A stretch of DNA of 64,000 nt from Noviherbaspirillum aridicola (GTDB lineage: Bacteria; Pseudomonadota; Gammaproteobacteria; Burkholderiales; Burkholderiaceae_D), in NCBI RefSeq assembly GCF_019656455.1, contig NZ_BPMK01000012.1, positions 96,726 to 160,725 of the forward strand, written 5' to 3'. The position numbers and the translations under genes were made by a program. Shown in pieces: positions 34,271-43,815 of the stretch. The notes beneath the pieces were generated by a model. The model was not told where the DNA came from. It searched no databases and saw only the letters and a list, made by a program, of their open reading frames with translations. Positions within the stretch are counted from its first letter, which is position 1; every line of letters begins with the position of its first letter.

Positions 34271-35683
34271 ATGACCCTGCATCAGATTTGGATTGCGCTT
34301 TGCGCGCGCAAGCGATTCATCGCCGGCACCCTGCTGGCATCGGTCGCCTGCGCGCTGACTCTCAGCCTGCTTTGGCCCAAGACCTACAAGGCGAGCACCA
34401 GCCTCGTGCTCAACTACAAGGGGGTGGATCCGGTCTCCGGGCTGTCGATGTCACCGCAGCTGATGCCCGGCTATGTCGCGACGCAGATCGACATCATCGC
34501 CAGCAAAAGCGTGGCGCTGCGCGTCGTCGACGCGCTCGGCCTGCAGCGCGATCCCGACTTCGTCGAGGCGTTCCGGTCCGCCGGCGGCGAGGGTGACATC
34601 CGCCACTGGATCGCCGAGCAGCTGCAAGGCCGCGTGCGCGTCACGCCCTCGCGCGAAAGCAGCGTCATGGAGATCGCCTACAAGAGCCGCGATCCCGAAT
34701 TCGCCGCCGCCGTCGCCAATGCTTTCGCCACCCAGTACATGCAGGCGAGCGTGCAACTGAACACGGATCCGCTGAAGAAAGTCTCGACCTATTTCGTCGC
34801 GCAGATCGCGGCGCTGCGGGAAAAGCTCGAACAGGCCCGCAACAGGCTGTCGCGCTATCAGCAGGAGCACGGGATCGTCGATACCGACAACCGGCTCGAT
34901 GTCGAATCCGCCCGCCTCAACGAACTCTCCACCCAGCTGGTGGAAGTGCAGGCGCAATTGATCGATGCCCGGTCCCGCAGCAGGGAGGCGCAGGCCGGCG
35001 GCGGCCGGGAGGCCCCGGAAGTCATTGCCAACCAGCTGATACAGACCCTCAAGGCGTCGCTCGCGCAGGCCGAGGCCCGGCTGGCGGTCGCCTCCGGCAA
35101 GTATCAGCCCGAGCATCCGCTCTGGCAGGCCGCGAAGACCGAAGTCGACAAGCTGCGGTCGGAGCTGGCCGCCAACATCAAGGCCACTTCCGGCAGCATC
35201 GTCAGCACCGCCCGCGCGGCTGAACAGCGGGAGCGCGATCTGCGTGCGGCGGTGGCGGAGCAGAAGTCGCGGGTGCTCGCGCTCAACCGTGCACGCGATG
35301 AGCTGTCGGTGCTCGCCAAGGATGTCGAAAGCGCACGCAGCGCCCATGATGCAGCGGTCCAGCGCTTCAACCAGACCAGCCTCGAGGGCCATGCCAACCT
35401 GCCCGATGTGTCCGTGCTCAGTCCCGCGATCGCGCCGACGGAACCGTGGTTCCCGCGCTTGCCGCTGAATCTTGCGGCCGCCGTTTTCCTGGGTCTGTTC
35501 CTCGGCGTTGGCTGCGCCCTGTTGTCCGAGTTCTTCCGACGCCGGGTGCACACGGCACGCGACCTCGCGGATGCGCTGCAAGCCCCGGTGCTCGCCGCCT
35601 TCGAGTGGAAAAAGGCCGGCGCGGACGGGCCTGGCACCGCCTTGCGCGGCGGCGGACTGCAGCGCCTGCTGCCGGGCAGATAA
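34271..35683 (+). CDS. EpsF/GumC-type polysaccharide chain-length determinant (Wzz family)
   Basis: A 470-residue inner-membrane co-polymerase controlling exopolysaccharide chain length. Layout: short cytoplasmic start, membrane span (about 16-36), Wzz domain (KTYKASTSLVLNYKGVDPVSG), a long periplasmic coiled-coil section (about 170-370, e.g. ALREKLEQARNRLSRYQQEH), a Pro-rich segment (SPAIAPTEPWFPRLPLNL) before the second span (about 395-418), and a cytoplasmic tail (RRRVHTARDLADAL). It lacks an attached kinase domain; the kinase-like partner is encoded at 37755. First gene of the locus. Confidence 0.88.
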   Translation: MTLHQIWIALCARKRFIAGTLLASVACALTLSLLWPKTYKASTSLVLNYKGVDPVSGLSMSPQLMPGYVATQIDIIASKSVALRVVDALGLQRDPDFVEAFRSAGGEGDIRHWIAEQLQGRVRVTPSRESSVMEIAYKSRDPEFAAAVANAFATQYMQASVQLNTDPLKKVSTYFVAQIAALREKLEQARNRLSRYQQEHGIVDTDNRLDVESARLNELSTQLVEVQAQLIDARSRSREAQAGGGREAPEVIANQLIQTLKASLAQAEARLAVASGKYQPEHPLWQAAKTEVDKLRSELAANIKATSGSIVSTARAAEQRERDLRAAVAEQKSRVLALNRARDELSVLAKDVESARSAHDAAVQRFNQTSLEGHANLPDVSVLSPAIAPTEPWFPRLPLNLAAAVFLGLFLGVGCALLSEFFRRRVHTARDLADALQAPVLAAFEWKKAGADGPGTALRGGGLQRLLPGR

Positions 35684-35759
35684 ATAAACCATCCCAGTAC
35701 GACACGGCGCCCCTGCACGGAAGGCGCCGGAGGCCCCGCTTTGCCTTCAAGGACATGAC

Positions 35760-36797
35760 ATGACGAATTTCGACGCACCTCATCCAGCCGACAGCCCGGG
35801 TCCCGTGCCGCGGGTATCGGTCGTCATGCCCGCGTGGAACTGCGGGCGCTACATACGCCGCGCGATCGACGCCGTCCTCGCGCAGACGCTGGACGATCTC
35901 GAACTGATCATCGTCGACGACGCCTCGACCGACGACACCCGCGCCGTCGTCGAATCCTGCACCGATCCCCGCATACGCTTGTTGTGCAACGACAGCAATC
36001 ACGGTCCCGCCTATTGCCGCAACCGGGGTATCGCGGCCGCACGCGGCGAATGGGTCGCGCTGCTCGACGCCGACGACTGGTTCCGTCCCGAACGGCTGGA
36101 ACGGCTATGCGCGCGCGCCATGCTGCACGGCGCGGACGCGATCGTCGACGATCTTTTCATCATCGATGACGGGCGCAGCCGGCCGCGCTCGACGCTGTTC
36201 ACCGAGGCCTCCTGCGGACTGGAAGACGGCGCCTGGCTGAGCCCGGCCGACTTGCTTGCGCATGAAATCGGCGCGCTCAAGCCGGTATTCCGCCGATCGC
36301 TGTTTTCCGTGCATGGGCACAGATATGACGAAAGCCTGCGCTACGGCGAGGACTACCTGCTCTACCTGTCGTGGCTGATCGGCGGCGCGCGCGTGCTCCT
36401 CACGCGCGAGACCTTCTACTATCTGCGGCGCGGCGCCACCGGCTCCCTCACCACCTCGCGCGTGGCGATGGTGCGGGCGGCGATCGCCCTGAACCAGCGG
36501 CTGCTGGACGATCCCTGCATCCAGAAGCGGCCCGAGGCGCGCAAGGCCCTGGTGCGGCGCGCGGCGGCGACCCGCGACCTGCTGGTGTTCTATGAAGTGA
36601 TCTGTCCGCTGCGCGCGCGCGACCCGGCGGGCGCCTGCCTGGCATTGCTGCGATCCCCCCGCTTCATTCTCATCACGCTGCGGCGCGTGCCGACCGTCAT
36701 CGGCCTGCGCCTCAAGCGCCTCGCCTATCGCTGCGGGCGTTTCGCAGCACGGCGGCTGAGTGTCGACACGGTTCAACCGCAACAGGAGATGCGATGA
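35760..36797 (+). CDS. Family 2 glycosyltransferase
   Basis: A 345-residue GT-A glycosyltransferase. The N-terminal nucleotide-binding core has VSVVMPAWNCGRYIRRAIDAVL, ELIIVDDASTDDT and NRGIAAARGEWVALLDADDW, where the DAD triad binds the metal-sugar nucleotide. The C-terminal half carries FRRSLFSVHGHRYDESLRYGEDYLL. It probably adds one sugar to the lipid-linked repeat unit on the cytoplasmic face. Its stop overlaps the start of the pyruvyltransferase gene (ATGA). Confidence 0.88.
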   Translation: MTNFDAPHPADSPGPVPRVSVVMPAWNCGRYIRRAIDAVLAQTLDDLELIIVDDASTDDTRAVVESCTDPRIRLLCNDSNHGPAYCRNRGIAAARGEWVALLDADDWFRPERLERLCARAMLHGADAIVDDLFIIDDGRSRPRSTLFTEASCGLEDGAWLSPADLLAHEIGALKPVFRRSLFSVHGHRYDESLRYGEDYLLYLSWLIGGARVLLTRETFYYLRRGATGSLTTSRVAMVRAAIALNQRLLDDPCIQKRPEARKALVRRAAATRDLLVFYEVICPLRARDPAGACLALLRSPRFILITLRRVPTVIGLRLKRLAYRCGRFAARRLSVDTVQPQQEMR

Positions 36798-37708
36798 AGC
36801 TGTTCTATTACAAAGACCGCAGGGGCAATTTCGGCGATGACCTCAATCCCTGGATCTGGAATGCGCTCGCGCCCGAGCTTTTCGACGATGACGATTCCAC
36901 GGTGCTGGTCGGCATCGGGACGCTGATCAATTCGAAGGCCCCCGCCCGGCCGCGCAAGGTCGTGTTCGGTTCGGGCGTCGGCTACCACCGTCCGCCCCGG
37001 ATCGATCACAAGTGGAAGTTCTATTGCGTACGCGGTCCTCGTTCCGCCCAATGCCTTGGTCTCGACAGATCGATGGCCATCTCCGATCCCGCCGTGCTGC
37101 TCACCCGCATGCCGATCCCGGCGCCCACGCCCGGCGCTTTCGTCAGTTACATGCCGCATCACGCCAGCCTTCGCCACGCCGACTGGCGCGGCCTGTGCGA
37201 AAAGGCCGGACTGCGTTACCTCGACCCGGCGGACGACGTCGCGCAAACCGTCGCCCGCATCCGGCAGTCGCGTCTGGTGATCGCGGAGGCCATGCATGCG
37301 GCGATCGTGGCCGATGCCTTCCGCGTGCCCTGGATTGCCGTTTCCTGCTACGACCACATCCTCGACTTCAAGTGGTCCGACTGGTGCGAGTCGCTCGGCA
37401 TGTCCTACCGTCCGTTGCAGCTGCCGCGCATCTGGGACGGCGCTCACATCGCGGCGCAGGCAAGACAGGCCGGGCCGGGCAAGCGCTTCAAGGGATATCT
37501 GCGCCAGGGCCTGAGGCGAGCGGGCCTGTCGCGTGCCGCCGCGCCGCCCGTGCCCAATGCCGGCGAAGTGGAAGAAAGCGTGGTGCGCGGGCTGGCATGG
37601 GTGGCCGAACAAGGCGAGGCCAGACTCAGCCGCGATGGCGCGCACCAGGAGGCCGTCACGCGATTGCTCGAATCGCTCGACTGTCTCAAGCGTGACTGCC
37701 GGAGATGA
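36794..37708 (+). CDS. Polysaccharide pyruvyl transferase family protein (ExoV-like)
   Basis: A 304-residue protein that probably adds a pyruvate ketal from phosphoenolpyruvate to the exopolysaccharide, making it acidic. Hallmarks: LFYYKDRRGNFGDDLNPWIW at the start, VVFGSGVGYHRPP, CVRGPRSAQCLGL, and SRLVIAEAMHAAIVADAFRVPWIAV. CAGGAGATGCG precedes the ATG, which overlaps the previous stop. Pyruvylation may act instead as a sugar-transfer fold in some homologues; I prefer pyruvyl transfer given the exopolysaccharide setting. Confidence 0.8.
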   Translation: MKLFYYKDRRGNFGDDLNPWIWNALAPELFDDDDSTVLVGIGTLINSKAPARPRKVVFGSGVGYHRPPRIDHKWKFYCVRGPRSAQCLGLDRSMAISDPAVLLTRMPIPAPTPGAFVSYMPHHASLRHADWRGLCEKAGLRYLDPADDVAQTVARIRQSRLVIAEAMHAAIVADAFRVPWIAVSCYDHILDFKWSDWCESLGMSYRPLQLPRIWDGAHIAAQARQAGPGKRFKGYLRQGLRRAGLSRAAAPPVPNAGEVEESVVRGLAWVAEQGEARLSRDGAHQEAVTRLLESLDCLKRDCRR

Positions 37709-37754
37709 CGCGCGCGCACTGCACGAACTTCCATCAACCTCCCAATTCGATGCA

Positions 37755-38633
37755 ATGGACAATACTCTGCGCTCTATGAAAGCCCTGGCCGCCGGCGCCG
37801 GCAGCATGAAGCCGACGATCGGCAGGCTGCTGATGGATGACGGCAAGCTCACCGCGGCCGACGTGGACCGCATCCTGCTGCTGCAGAAGCAGAAACCGAT
37901 GCGCTTCGGCGAGGCCGCGCTGCTGCTGGGGGTGGTGAAAGACGCGGATGTCCAGCATGCGCTGGCGCGCCAGTTCGATTACTGCTTTCTGCGGCCCGGC
38001 GCCGGCGGACTGGCGCCGGAACTGGCGACAGTCTATCGGCCCTTCTCCAGGGAGACGGAGCGCATGCGCAGCCTGCGCGCCCGGCTAGCGCGGACATGGT
38101 TCGCCGGCGGCCGAGCGGAACTCGCGGCCAGTGCGGTCAACCAGGGCGACGGCGTCAGCCTGCTCGTGGCGAACCTCGCCGTCTGCTTCGCGCAGCAGGG
38201 CGCGCGTACGCTGCTCGTCGACGCCAACCTGCGCCGACCGCGTCAGCACGCGATCTTCAACCTGCGCGCCCGCCACGGCCTGGCCGACGCGCTCGCCGGG
38301 CGCGCTGGCACCGAGGCGATCGTCGAGCTCGATATCGTCCCGTCGCTCTCTGTCCTGTGCGCCGGCACCCCGCCGCCGAATCCGCAGGAACTGCTGGGAC
38401 GGCCCGCTTTCGACGCACTGCGTGCCCGCCTTCGTCCGAGATACGACGTCATCCTGTACGACACGCCGCCGGTTTCCCTGACCGACGACGCGTTTGCGGT
38501 GGCCGGACGCGCCGGCGCGGTCCTGGTGGTCGCCCGCCAGCACAGGACGAGCGTGTCGGACATGCGTGCCCTCAGCGCGCACCTGCATGCGGGCGGCATC
38601 GAGATCGCTGGCGCCGTGCTCAACGATTTCTGA
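37755..38633 (+). CDS. EpsG-like chain-length regulator / tyrosine-kinase-like P-loop protein
   Basis: A 292-residue partner of the EpsF-type protein. An N-terminal MshEN/T2SSE-N-like domain (about 20-80, IGRLLMDDGKLTAADVDRILLLQ) precedes a MinD/CpsD-like domain. The Walker A loop is degenerate: GDGVSLL at residues 131-137 lacks the Lys and Ser/Thr of GxGKS, whereas the A' box TLLVDANLRRPRQH (D156) and the later YDVILYDTPP are intact. There is no Tyr cluster at the C terminus. The kinase may therefore be weak or inactive. No clear ribosome binding site; the next Met is at 37776. Confidence 0.75.
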   Translation: MDNTLRSMKALAAGAGSMKPTIGRLLMDDGKLTAADVDRILLLQKQKPMRFGEAALLLGVVKDADVQHALARQFDYCFLRPGAGGLAPELATVYRPFSRETERMRSLRARLARTWFAGGRAELAASAVNQGDGVSLLVANLAVCFAQQGARTLLVDANLRRPRQHAIFNLRARHGLADALAGRAGTEAIVELDIVPSLSVLCAGTPPPNPQELLGRPAFDALRARLRPRYDVILYDTPPVSLTDDAFAVAGRAGAVLVVARQHRTSVSDMRALSAHLHAGGIEIAGAVLNDF

Positions 38634-38646
38634 GGTCACGCGCGCG

Positions 38647-39837
38647 ATGTCACAGGCTCAGCCATTCTTCATGCATCTCCCGGACGGGGTGGCCCATGCG
38701 GCGGCGCGGACGCCCGCTTTCACCGTCTTCTGGTCGCTGGCGATGGCCATGCTGGTCCTGAACCTTGGTCAGGTCCTCGGCCTGGGCAATATCAACGCGC
38801 TTGAGAAAATGCTGTTCCTGGCCGCCGCCGTCTGCTACCTGCACGGCAAGTCCCGAGACCCGGTCGCGGGCGCGGGCCTCGCGTTGATGTGCCTGAGCAC
38901 GATGATCACCGGCCTGCTGACGCCGTTTGCCGCATTTTCCTGGGTGCGCCTGCTGTTCGCGCTGATCGCCCTGATTGCGCTCGCCGCATTCTTCCTGGCC
39001 CCGCCGACCCTCGCGCAGCGGCGCCTGATGCTGGTGTCGATCGCCTGCGCGCCGCTGATACTGATCGCCTACAGCCTGCTTCTCGCCGCACTCCTGGGCA
39101 GGCCGCTGTTCATGCGGGACCATACCGGCGCATCCCGCCTCGGCGGCGCCACCATCCCCGCGTTTCTCGCCGCCGCCAGTTACGCCGCGACCGTGGCGGC
39201 CAGCTTCCTTTATGCAGAGAATAGAAAGCCCCGGTGGATGCTGGTTGCCGGTGTCGCGCTCGCGCTGTGCGCACTGTCGGGCACACGCATGCCGTCCGCC
39301 TGCGCGGCGGCCAGCGCCGCGCTCATCCTGATGACGGCGCTTTCCAGCGCCGGCGCACGACTCGCGCTGGCCGCCGGCGGCGGCGTGCTTTGCACCGGAT
39401 TCCTGCTCACGGCCGGCGACCAGATACTGATCCGCATCCTTTCCGGTTCCTCCAGCGGCCGCGACAAGCTCTGGGACTCGCTCGCGCCATGGGTCGACCG
39501 CTATCCGCTCACAGGCGTCGGTTTCGGCCATCACGGCCTGCTCATTCCCGAGCACGTGCTGCGCCTGACCAATACGACGGCCGCGCACAACGAGTATCTG
39601 CGCCTGCTGGTGGAACTCGGTTATGCGGGCGAGGCAGCTTTCCTGCTCGGCATCCTGCTGCTGTTTCTCGGTCGCCGCCTGTATTCGCGCGCGACGTGGC
39701 CGCTCGGCGTGCTGCTGCTCGCGATCTTCTTTCTTTATGCATCCACCGACAATGTCTTCTATCTGAGCTATGCATTGTTCGTACCCCTGTGCATCGCCGT
39801 CGGCGCGCCGCTGCGAGCGGCACGGAGGCCGGGATGA
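38647..39837 (+). CDS. Wzy-type O-antigen polymerase / ligase
   Basis: A 396-residue inner-membrane protein with about ten or more spans. The Wzy_C-type periplasmic loop with PLTGVGFGHHGLL and TNTTAAHNEYLRLLVELGYAGE (near residue 320) is the signature of O-antigen polymerase/ligase proteins. It joins lipid-linked repeat units into the exopolysaccharide in the periplasm. Its stop overlaps the acyltransferase start (ATGA). Confidence 0.82.
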   Translation: MSQAQPFFMHLPDGVAHAAARTPAFTVFWSLAMAMLVLNLGQVLGLGNINALEKMLFLAAAVCYLHGKSRDPVAGAGLALMCLSTMITGLLTPFAAFSWVRLLFALIALIALAAFFLAPPTLAQRRLMLVSIACAPLILIAYSLLLAALLGRPLFMRDHTGASRLGGATIPAFLAAASYAATVAASFLYAENRKPRWMLVAGVALALCALSGTRMPSACAAASAALILMTALSSAGARLALAAGGGVLCTGFLLTAGDQILIRILSGSSSGRDKLWDSLAPWVDRYPLTGVGFGHHGLLIPEHVLRLTNTTAAHNEYLRLLVELGYAGEAAFLLGILLLFLGRRLYSRATWPLGVLLLAIFFLYASTDNVFYLSYALFVPLCIAVGAPLRAARRPG

Positions 39838-40841
39838 GCGCCGCAGGCAGCACCGCAGGCGTCCGACTCGACGCCATCGAGCATCTCAAGGGCGTCGCGA
39901 TCATCCTCGTCGTGGCCGCGCACCTGGTCAAGTACCGCACATTGGGAGCGACCGACTGGTATGAGCTGTTCAAGTACAAGGTCTATCTCTTCCACATGCC
40001 CTTGTTCATGTTTGCCAGCGGCTATGTGTACTTTCATCGCGGCGCCCAGCTGCAACGGCTTTCGCAGCTGCCCGGCTACGCCGCCCGACGCGCCGACCGG
40101 CTGCTGGTTCCGTTCTTCGGGCTCGGCATGCTCATCGTGGCCGGCAAGCTGCTGTTGTCCGGTTTCGCCTACGTCGACGAAGCGCCGGCAACCCTTGCGC
40201 ACGCGCTGCGCGGGCTGGTGATGGATACCGAGAACAGCCCCGTGCTGACGATCTGGTATCTGTTCGTGCTGTTCGTCTTCTGCGTCGCGACGCCCGTGCT
40301 CTACCGTCTTGCCGGCGGCCGCCTCGCGCTCCTCGCGCTGTTCGCCGCATTCCTGTACACGCTGCCCGTGCCCGACATCCTGTTCGCCAACCGACTCGCC
40401 GAGTTCTATCTGTTCTTCGTGGCAGGCGGCATCGCGCAGTCGCGGCGCTGGCTGGAGCGGCTGCCCGGTCCCTGGCTCGCGCTGCTGCTCGGCGGAGGCT
40501 TCGCCCTGCTGCTTGCCCTGCCGTTCGACCGGACCGCCGGCCTCGTCGTCTGCGGGCTGGCCGCCGCGCTCGCGATTCCGTCCGCGCTGCGGCACGCCCC
40601 GGCCCGACTGCTCGATGTCCTCCATTTCTGCGGGCGCCACTCGATGCCTGTCTATCTCTTCAACGTCATCGCGATCGGTGCGGCGAAGGCCTTCTTCCTG
40701 AAGACCTTCACCTATGAACCGGGGCTGTTCCTGCCGCTGCTGGGCGTCACCTTCTGCGCGGGGATAGGCGCGCCGCTGCTGCTTGCGTGGCTCACCGGGC
40801 TTTCCTCCCGCACCGCGCTCATTCACCGTTACATCAGCTGA
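39834..40841 (+). CDS. Acyltransferase 3 family membrane protein
   Basis: A 335-residue protein with about ten spans and the acyltransferase-3 start RLDAIEHLKGVAIILVVAAHL, YLFHMPLFMFASGYVYFHR and RRADRLLVPFFG. It most likely O-acetylates a sugar of the exopolysaccharide. It overlaps the polymerase gene by four bases and precedes a soluble acetyltransferase, so two acyl substitutions are possible. Confidence 0.85.
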   Translation: MSAAGSTAGVRLDAIEHLKGVAIILVVAAHLVKYRTLGATDWYELFKYKVYLFHMPLFMFASGYVYFHRGAQLQRLSQLPGYAARRADRLLVPFFGLGMLIVAGKLLLSGFAYVDEAPATLAHALRGLVMDTENSPVLTIWYLFVLFVFCVATPVLYRLAGGRLALLALFAAFLYTLPVPDILFANRLAEFYLFFVAGGIAQSRRWLERLPGPWLALLLGGGFALLLALPFDRTAGLVVCGLAAALAIPSALRHAPARLLDVLHFCGRHSMPVYLFNVIAIGAAKAFFLKTFTYEPGLFLPLLGVTFCAGIGAPLLLAWLTGLSSRTALIHRYIS

Positions 40842-40852
40842 AAGGATCAAGG

Positions 40853-41320
40853 ATGCGGCTTTCACATCTTTCCTGGTTGCGAAATGCGCTGGTCGCCGCC
40901 GCCCGCGTCATCTATCGCCGCGTGTTCGGCATGGATCTGCACCCCACCTGCCAGTTCTCGCTGTCGGCCAGGTTCGACAAGACCAATCCGCGCGGCGTCC
41001 ATGTGGGCGCCTGGAGCTACGTGGCATTCGATGCCGCCATTCTGACCCACGACCTCACGCGCGGGGTGCGCCTGCATACCCGCATAGGCAGCTGCTGTTT
41101 CATCGGCGCGCGCAGCATCATCCTGCCAGGCGTGCAAATCGGCGACCACGTCATTGTCGGCGCCGGCTCGGTGGTGCTCCGTGACGTTCCGCCGCGCTGC
41201 ATGGTGGCCGGCAATCCTGCGCGCGTGATTCGCGAAAACATCGAGACCGGCCGCTTCGGCAGGCTGGCCGGCGCCGATGAAGTCCAGCGCCGCCACACCG
41301 CCGAGCATGCGCTGGACTGA
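40853..41320 (+). CDS. Hexapeptide-repeat O-acetyltransferase (WcaF/MaaT-like)
   Basis: A 155-residue left-handed beta-helix acetyltransferase. Hexapeptide rungs and the acetyl-CoA-binding end are visible in SCCFIGARSIILPGVQIGDHVIVGAGSVVLRDVPP and VAGNPARVIRE. The His in AILTHDLT fits the catalytic His of the family. AAGGATCAAGG lies before the ATG. It probably acetylates a sugar nucleotide or the lipid-linked intermediate. Confidence 0.82.
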   Translation: MRLSHLSWLRNALVAAARVIYRRVFGMDLHPTCQFSLSARFDKTNPRGVHVGAWSYVAFDAAILTHDLTRGVRLHTRIGSCCFIGARSIILPGVQIGDHVIVGAGSVVLRDVPPRCMVAGNPARVIRENIETGRFGRLAGADEVQRRHTAEHALD

Positions 41321-41324
41321 GGAC

Positions 41325-42308
41325 ATGACTGAGACCATGGCAATCAGACCGACACCCGATCCCGCCGCCCCGCGCTGCATCCCGTCGCCGCGGGACCGGC
41401 AAGGCATCGTGCTGCTGACGACCTGCGATCTCGCCGGCGGCCGCAGCGCGGAACTGCTGCGCCTGCTCGGCAGCGTGCAGCACGCGATGCAGGCGGCGCC
41501 CCTGACGATACGTCACTACATCCTGCTGCAGCGTGCGCCCGGCGGCCCGCCCGCGGAACTTCTCGCCGCGGCCGGGGATACGTCGTGCGTGATGGCCATC
41601 GGCGATCGGGTCTCCCTCTCGCGGGCGCGCAATCTGCTTCTGTGCCGTGCACGACAGGAAGGCGCGCTCTCCCGTGCGCTGTGGGTCGCTTTTCCGGACG
41701 ATGATGCCTGGTATCCGCAGGGTGTGCTCGCGGAGGTGAACGGCCTGTTTTCCGCGCACGGCTCGCTCGCCCTCGTGACCTGCCGCTACGGCGCGGATCC
41801 CGTGCCGCTGCAACGCGGCGCGGCGACGCGGGCGTTTCGTCCGCTTCGCGGGTATGGCGACCTGGTGCGCGTCGTGTCCTCCAATACGCTGATGGTGCGC
41901 GCCTCGGTGGTGGAAGCGGTCGGCGGATTCGACGAGCGGCTCGGCGTGGGCGCCCGCATCAACGGCGGCGAAGACCTCGACTACGCGCTGCGCGCGCTCG
42001 CGCGCGGCAACGGCGCAGCCCTCGTCGCCGCCGATCCGCTGATCGGGCACCGGGACCGCATGCCCTGGGTGCGCTCGCGCTATTTCGCGGGCAGCCTGTT
42101 TGCCCTGGCGCGCGCCGCCCGCTCGCGGCCGCGGCTCACCGCGCAGATGCTGCGCAAGCTGGCGGTCGGCGTATCGCTGCTTGCGCTGCGGGAGCTGTCC
42201 GCCCGCGAACTTCGCGAGGGAATCCGCGCGGGACTCGGCGGCTGGTTCACGCCGGCACCGGCGATAAGCCTCCCTGACCGGGAACCCGTCCATCCGGCCC
42301 GGCGGTGA
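41325..42308 (+). CDS. Glycosyltransferase (family 2-like)
   Basis: A glycosyltransferase of 327 residues. The N-terminal half has IVLLTTCDLAGGRSAELLRLLGS and SLSRARNLLL, the metal-binding motif FPDDDAWYP, and the C-terminal VVEAVGGFDERLGVGARINGGEDLDYALRAL typical of GT2 enzymes. It starts five bases after the acetyltransferase stop; a second in-frame ATG lies four codons on. Donor and acceptor unknown. Confidence 0.8.
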   Translation: MTETMAIRPTPDPAAPRCIPSPRDRQGIVLLTTCDLAGGRSAELLRLLGSVQHAMQAAPLTIRHYILLQRAPGGPPAELLAAAGDTSCVMAIGDRVSLSRARNLLLCRARQEGALSRALWVAFPDDDAWYPQGVLAEVNGLFSAHGSLALVTCRYGADPVPLQRGAATRAFRPLRGYGDLVRVVSSNTLMVRASVVEAVGGFDERLGVGARINGGEDLDYALRALARGNGAALVAADPLIGHRDRMPWVRSRYFAGSLFALARAARSRPRLTAQMLRKLAVGVSLLALRELSARELREGIRAGLGGWFTPAPAISLPDREPVHPARR

Positions 42309-42311
42309 CCC

Positions 42312-43760
42312 ATGAATCCTCCCATTCTTTCCAGCCTTGCCTGGTCGCTCGTACGTACCTGGGGCGGACGCCTCGCCGGTTTCGCGATCTATTTCCAGCT
42401 CGTGCGCGTGCTTGCGCCCGAGGACATGGGGCTGTTCTCCGCCGCCTTCGCGGTCTTCGTCTTCCTCGAAATATTCGCCGACCTCGGCATGGTGCAGGCG
42501 GTGGTTCAGCGTCCGCAGGTCACGCCGGCGCAGCTCAACGCAGTGCTGCTGCTGAACATGCTTGCCGCGGTACTGCTGACGGCGGTCCTGTGGTCTGCCG
42601 CGCCGCTGGTGGAAACCCTGGTCGGCATCCCGCGCCTGGGCGCCGTGCTGCAGGTGGGGTGTCTGACCCTGCTTTTTTCGAGCGCGGGCTTTGCCCAGGA
42701 AGCGATGGCCCGGCGGCGCTTCGAGTTCCGGCGGCTGGCGATGCGCACCCTGTTTTCCACCATCGTCGGCGGCGCGGTCGGGGTGTGGCTGGCGGCGACC
42801 GGGCACGGCGTGTGGGCGCTGGTGGTGCAACTGCTGGTGTCGTCCGCACTCAACGCCGGCGCGCTGTGGCTTCGTCCTGCGTGGTCCCTGCGGGTACGCC
42901 CGGATTTCAGGGGCGTCGGGCAGCTCGCCTGCTTCGGCACGCACGTGACCGGCATGCGCCTCGTCGAGTACGCCGGTACCCGCGGCGTCGAGCTGCTGAT
43001 CGCCATGCTGCTCGGTCCCCATGCGCTCGGCATCTATGCCGTGGGAACCAAGATCCACTACATCTTCATGCAGTTGCTCGGCCTCGCCCTGTCCGACGTG
43101 GCCCAGTCGGGCTACGCCCGCCTTGCCGCAGACCTCGACCGCCTGCGTGCGGCCTATCTGTCTTCCGTCAGCGCCGCCGCCCTGGCGGCGACGCCCGCAT
43201 GGGCCGTGCTGTCCGCTGCTGCACCGGAAATCGCCCTCATCGCCTTCGGTCCCCGCTGGACCGCCTGCGCCCAGGTACTCGGGCCGGTCGCGCTGCTCGG
43301 GGCACTGCAAGTCCTGCAGAAATTCGATACCGCCGTGCTCAATGCCCTGGGCCGCCCCGGACTCACGCTGATGTTGTCGGCGGCGCGCTCCCTGGGCGCC
43401 CTGCTCGCGGTATGGCTGGCGCACGACCGCGGACTCGCCGCCGTGGCCATGGCTTTCGTCGCATCGCAGCTGCTTGTCGCCCCCGTGAATCTCTGGCTGC
43501 TGCATCGGCACCTGAAAGCGGCGTGGCGCGGCTGGATCGGCTGCACATGGCTGCCGCTTTTCGGCGGATGCCTCGCATGGATCGCCATGTCGCTCGCACG
43601 GGATGCCGATGCGGTAGCGCACGCGACGGCGCTCGTACGCCTGCTCATGCTGGCCTCGATCGGCGGCGCGACCTATCTCGTCGCACTGGCCGCGCTCGGG
43701 CGACGGCAGCTGTACGGGCTCTGGTTCGACTGGCGGGCGCTGCGGAGGCCCTCGCCGTGA
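42312..43760 (+). CDS. Wzx-type polysaccharide flippase
   Basis: A 482-residue protein with about twelve to fourteen spans of the polysaccharide-transporter (MVF-like) type. Characteristic segments are VRTWGGRLAGFAIYFQLVRVLAPEDMGLFSAAFAV at the N terminus and YAGTRGVELLIAMLLGPHALGIYAVGTKI in the middle. It moves lipid-linked repeat units across the inner membrane to the Wzy polymerase. It starts three bases after the preceding stop. Confidence 0.85.
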   Translation: MNPPILSSLAWSLVRTWGGRLAGFAIYFQLVRVLAPEDMGLFSAAFAVFVFLEIFADLGMVQAVVQRPQVTPAQLNAVLLLNMLAAVLLTAVLWSAAPLVETLVGIPRLGAVLQVGCLTLLFSSAGFAQEAMARRRFEFRRLAMRTLFSTIVGGAVGVWLAATGHGVWALVVQLLVSSALNAGALWLRPAWSLRVRPDFRGVGQLACFGTHVTGMRLVEYAGTRGVELLIAMLLGPHALGIYAVGTKIHYIFMQLLGLALSDVAQSGYARLAADLDRLRAAYLSSVSAAALAATPAWAVLSAAAPEIALIAFGPRWTACAQVLGPVALLGALQVLQKFDTAVLNALGRPGLTLMLSAARSLGALLAVWLAHDRGLAAVAMAFVASQLLVAPVNLWLLHRHLKAAWRGWIGCTWLPLFGGCLAWIAMSLARDADAVAHATALVRLLMLASIGGATYLVALAALGRRQLYGLWFDWRALRRPSP

Positions 43761-43815
43761 GGTCCGTCACTTCCGCGGAATCAGTCCGTCATCCAACAGG
43801 GAATCGGTCATCGTG

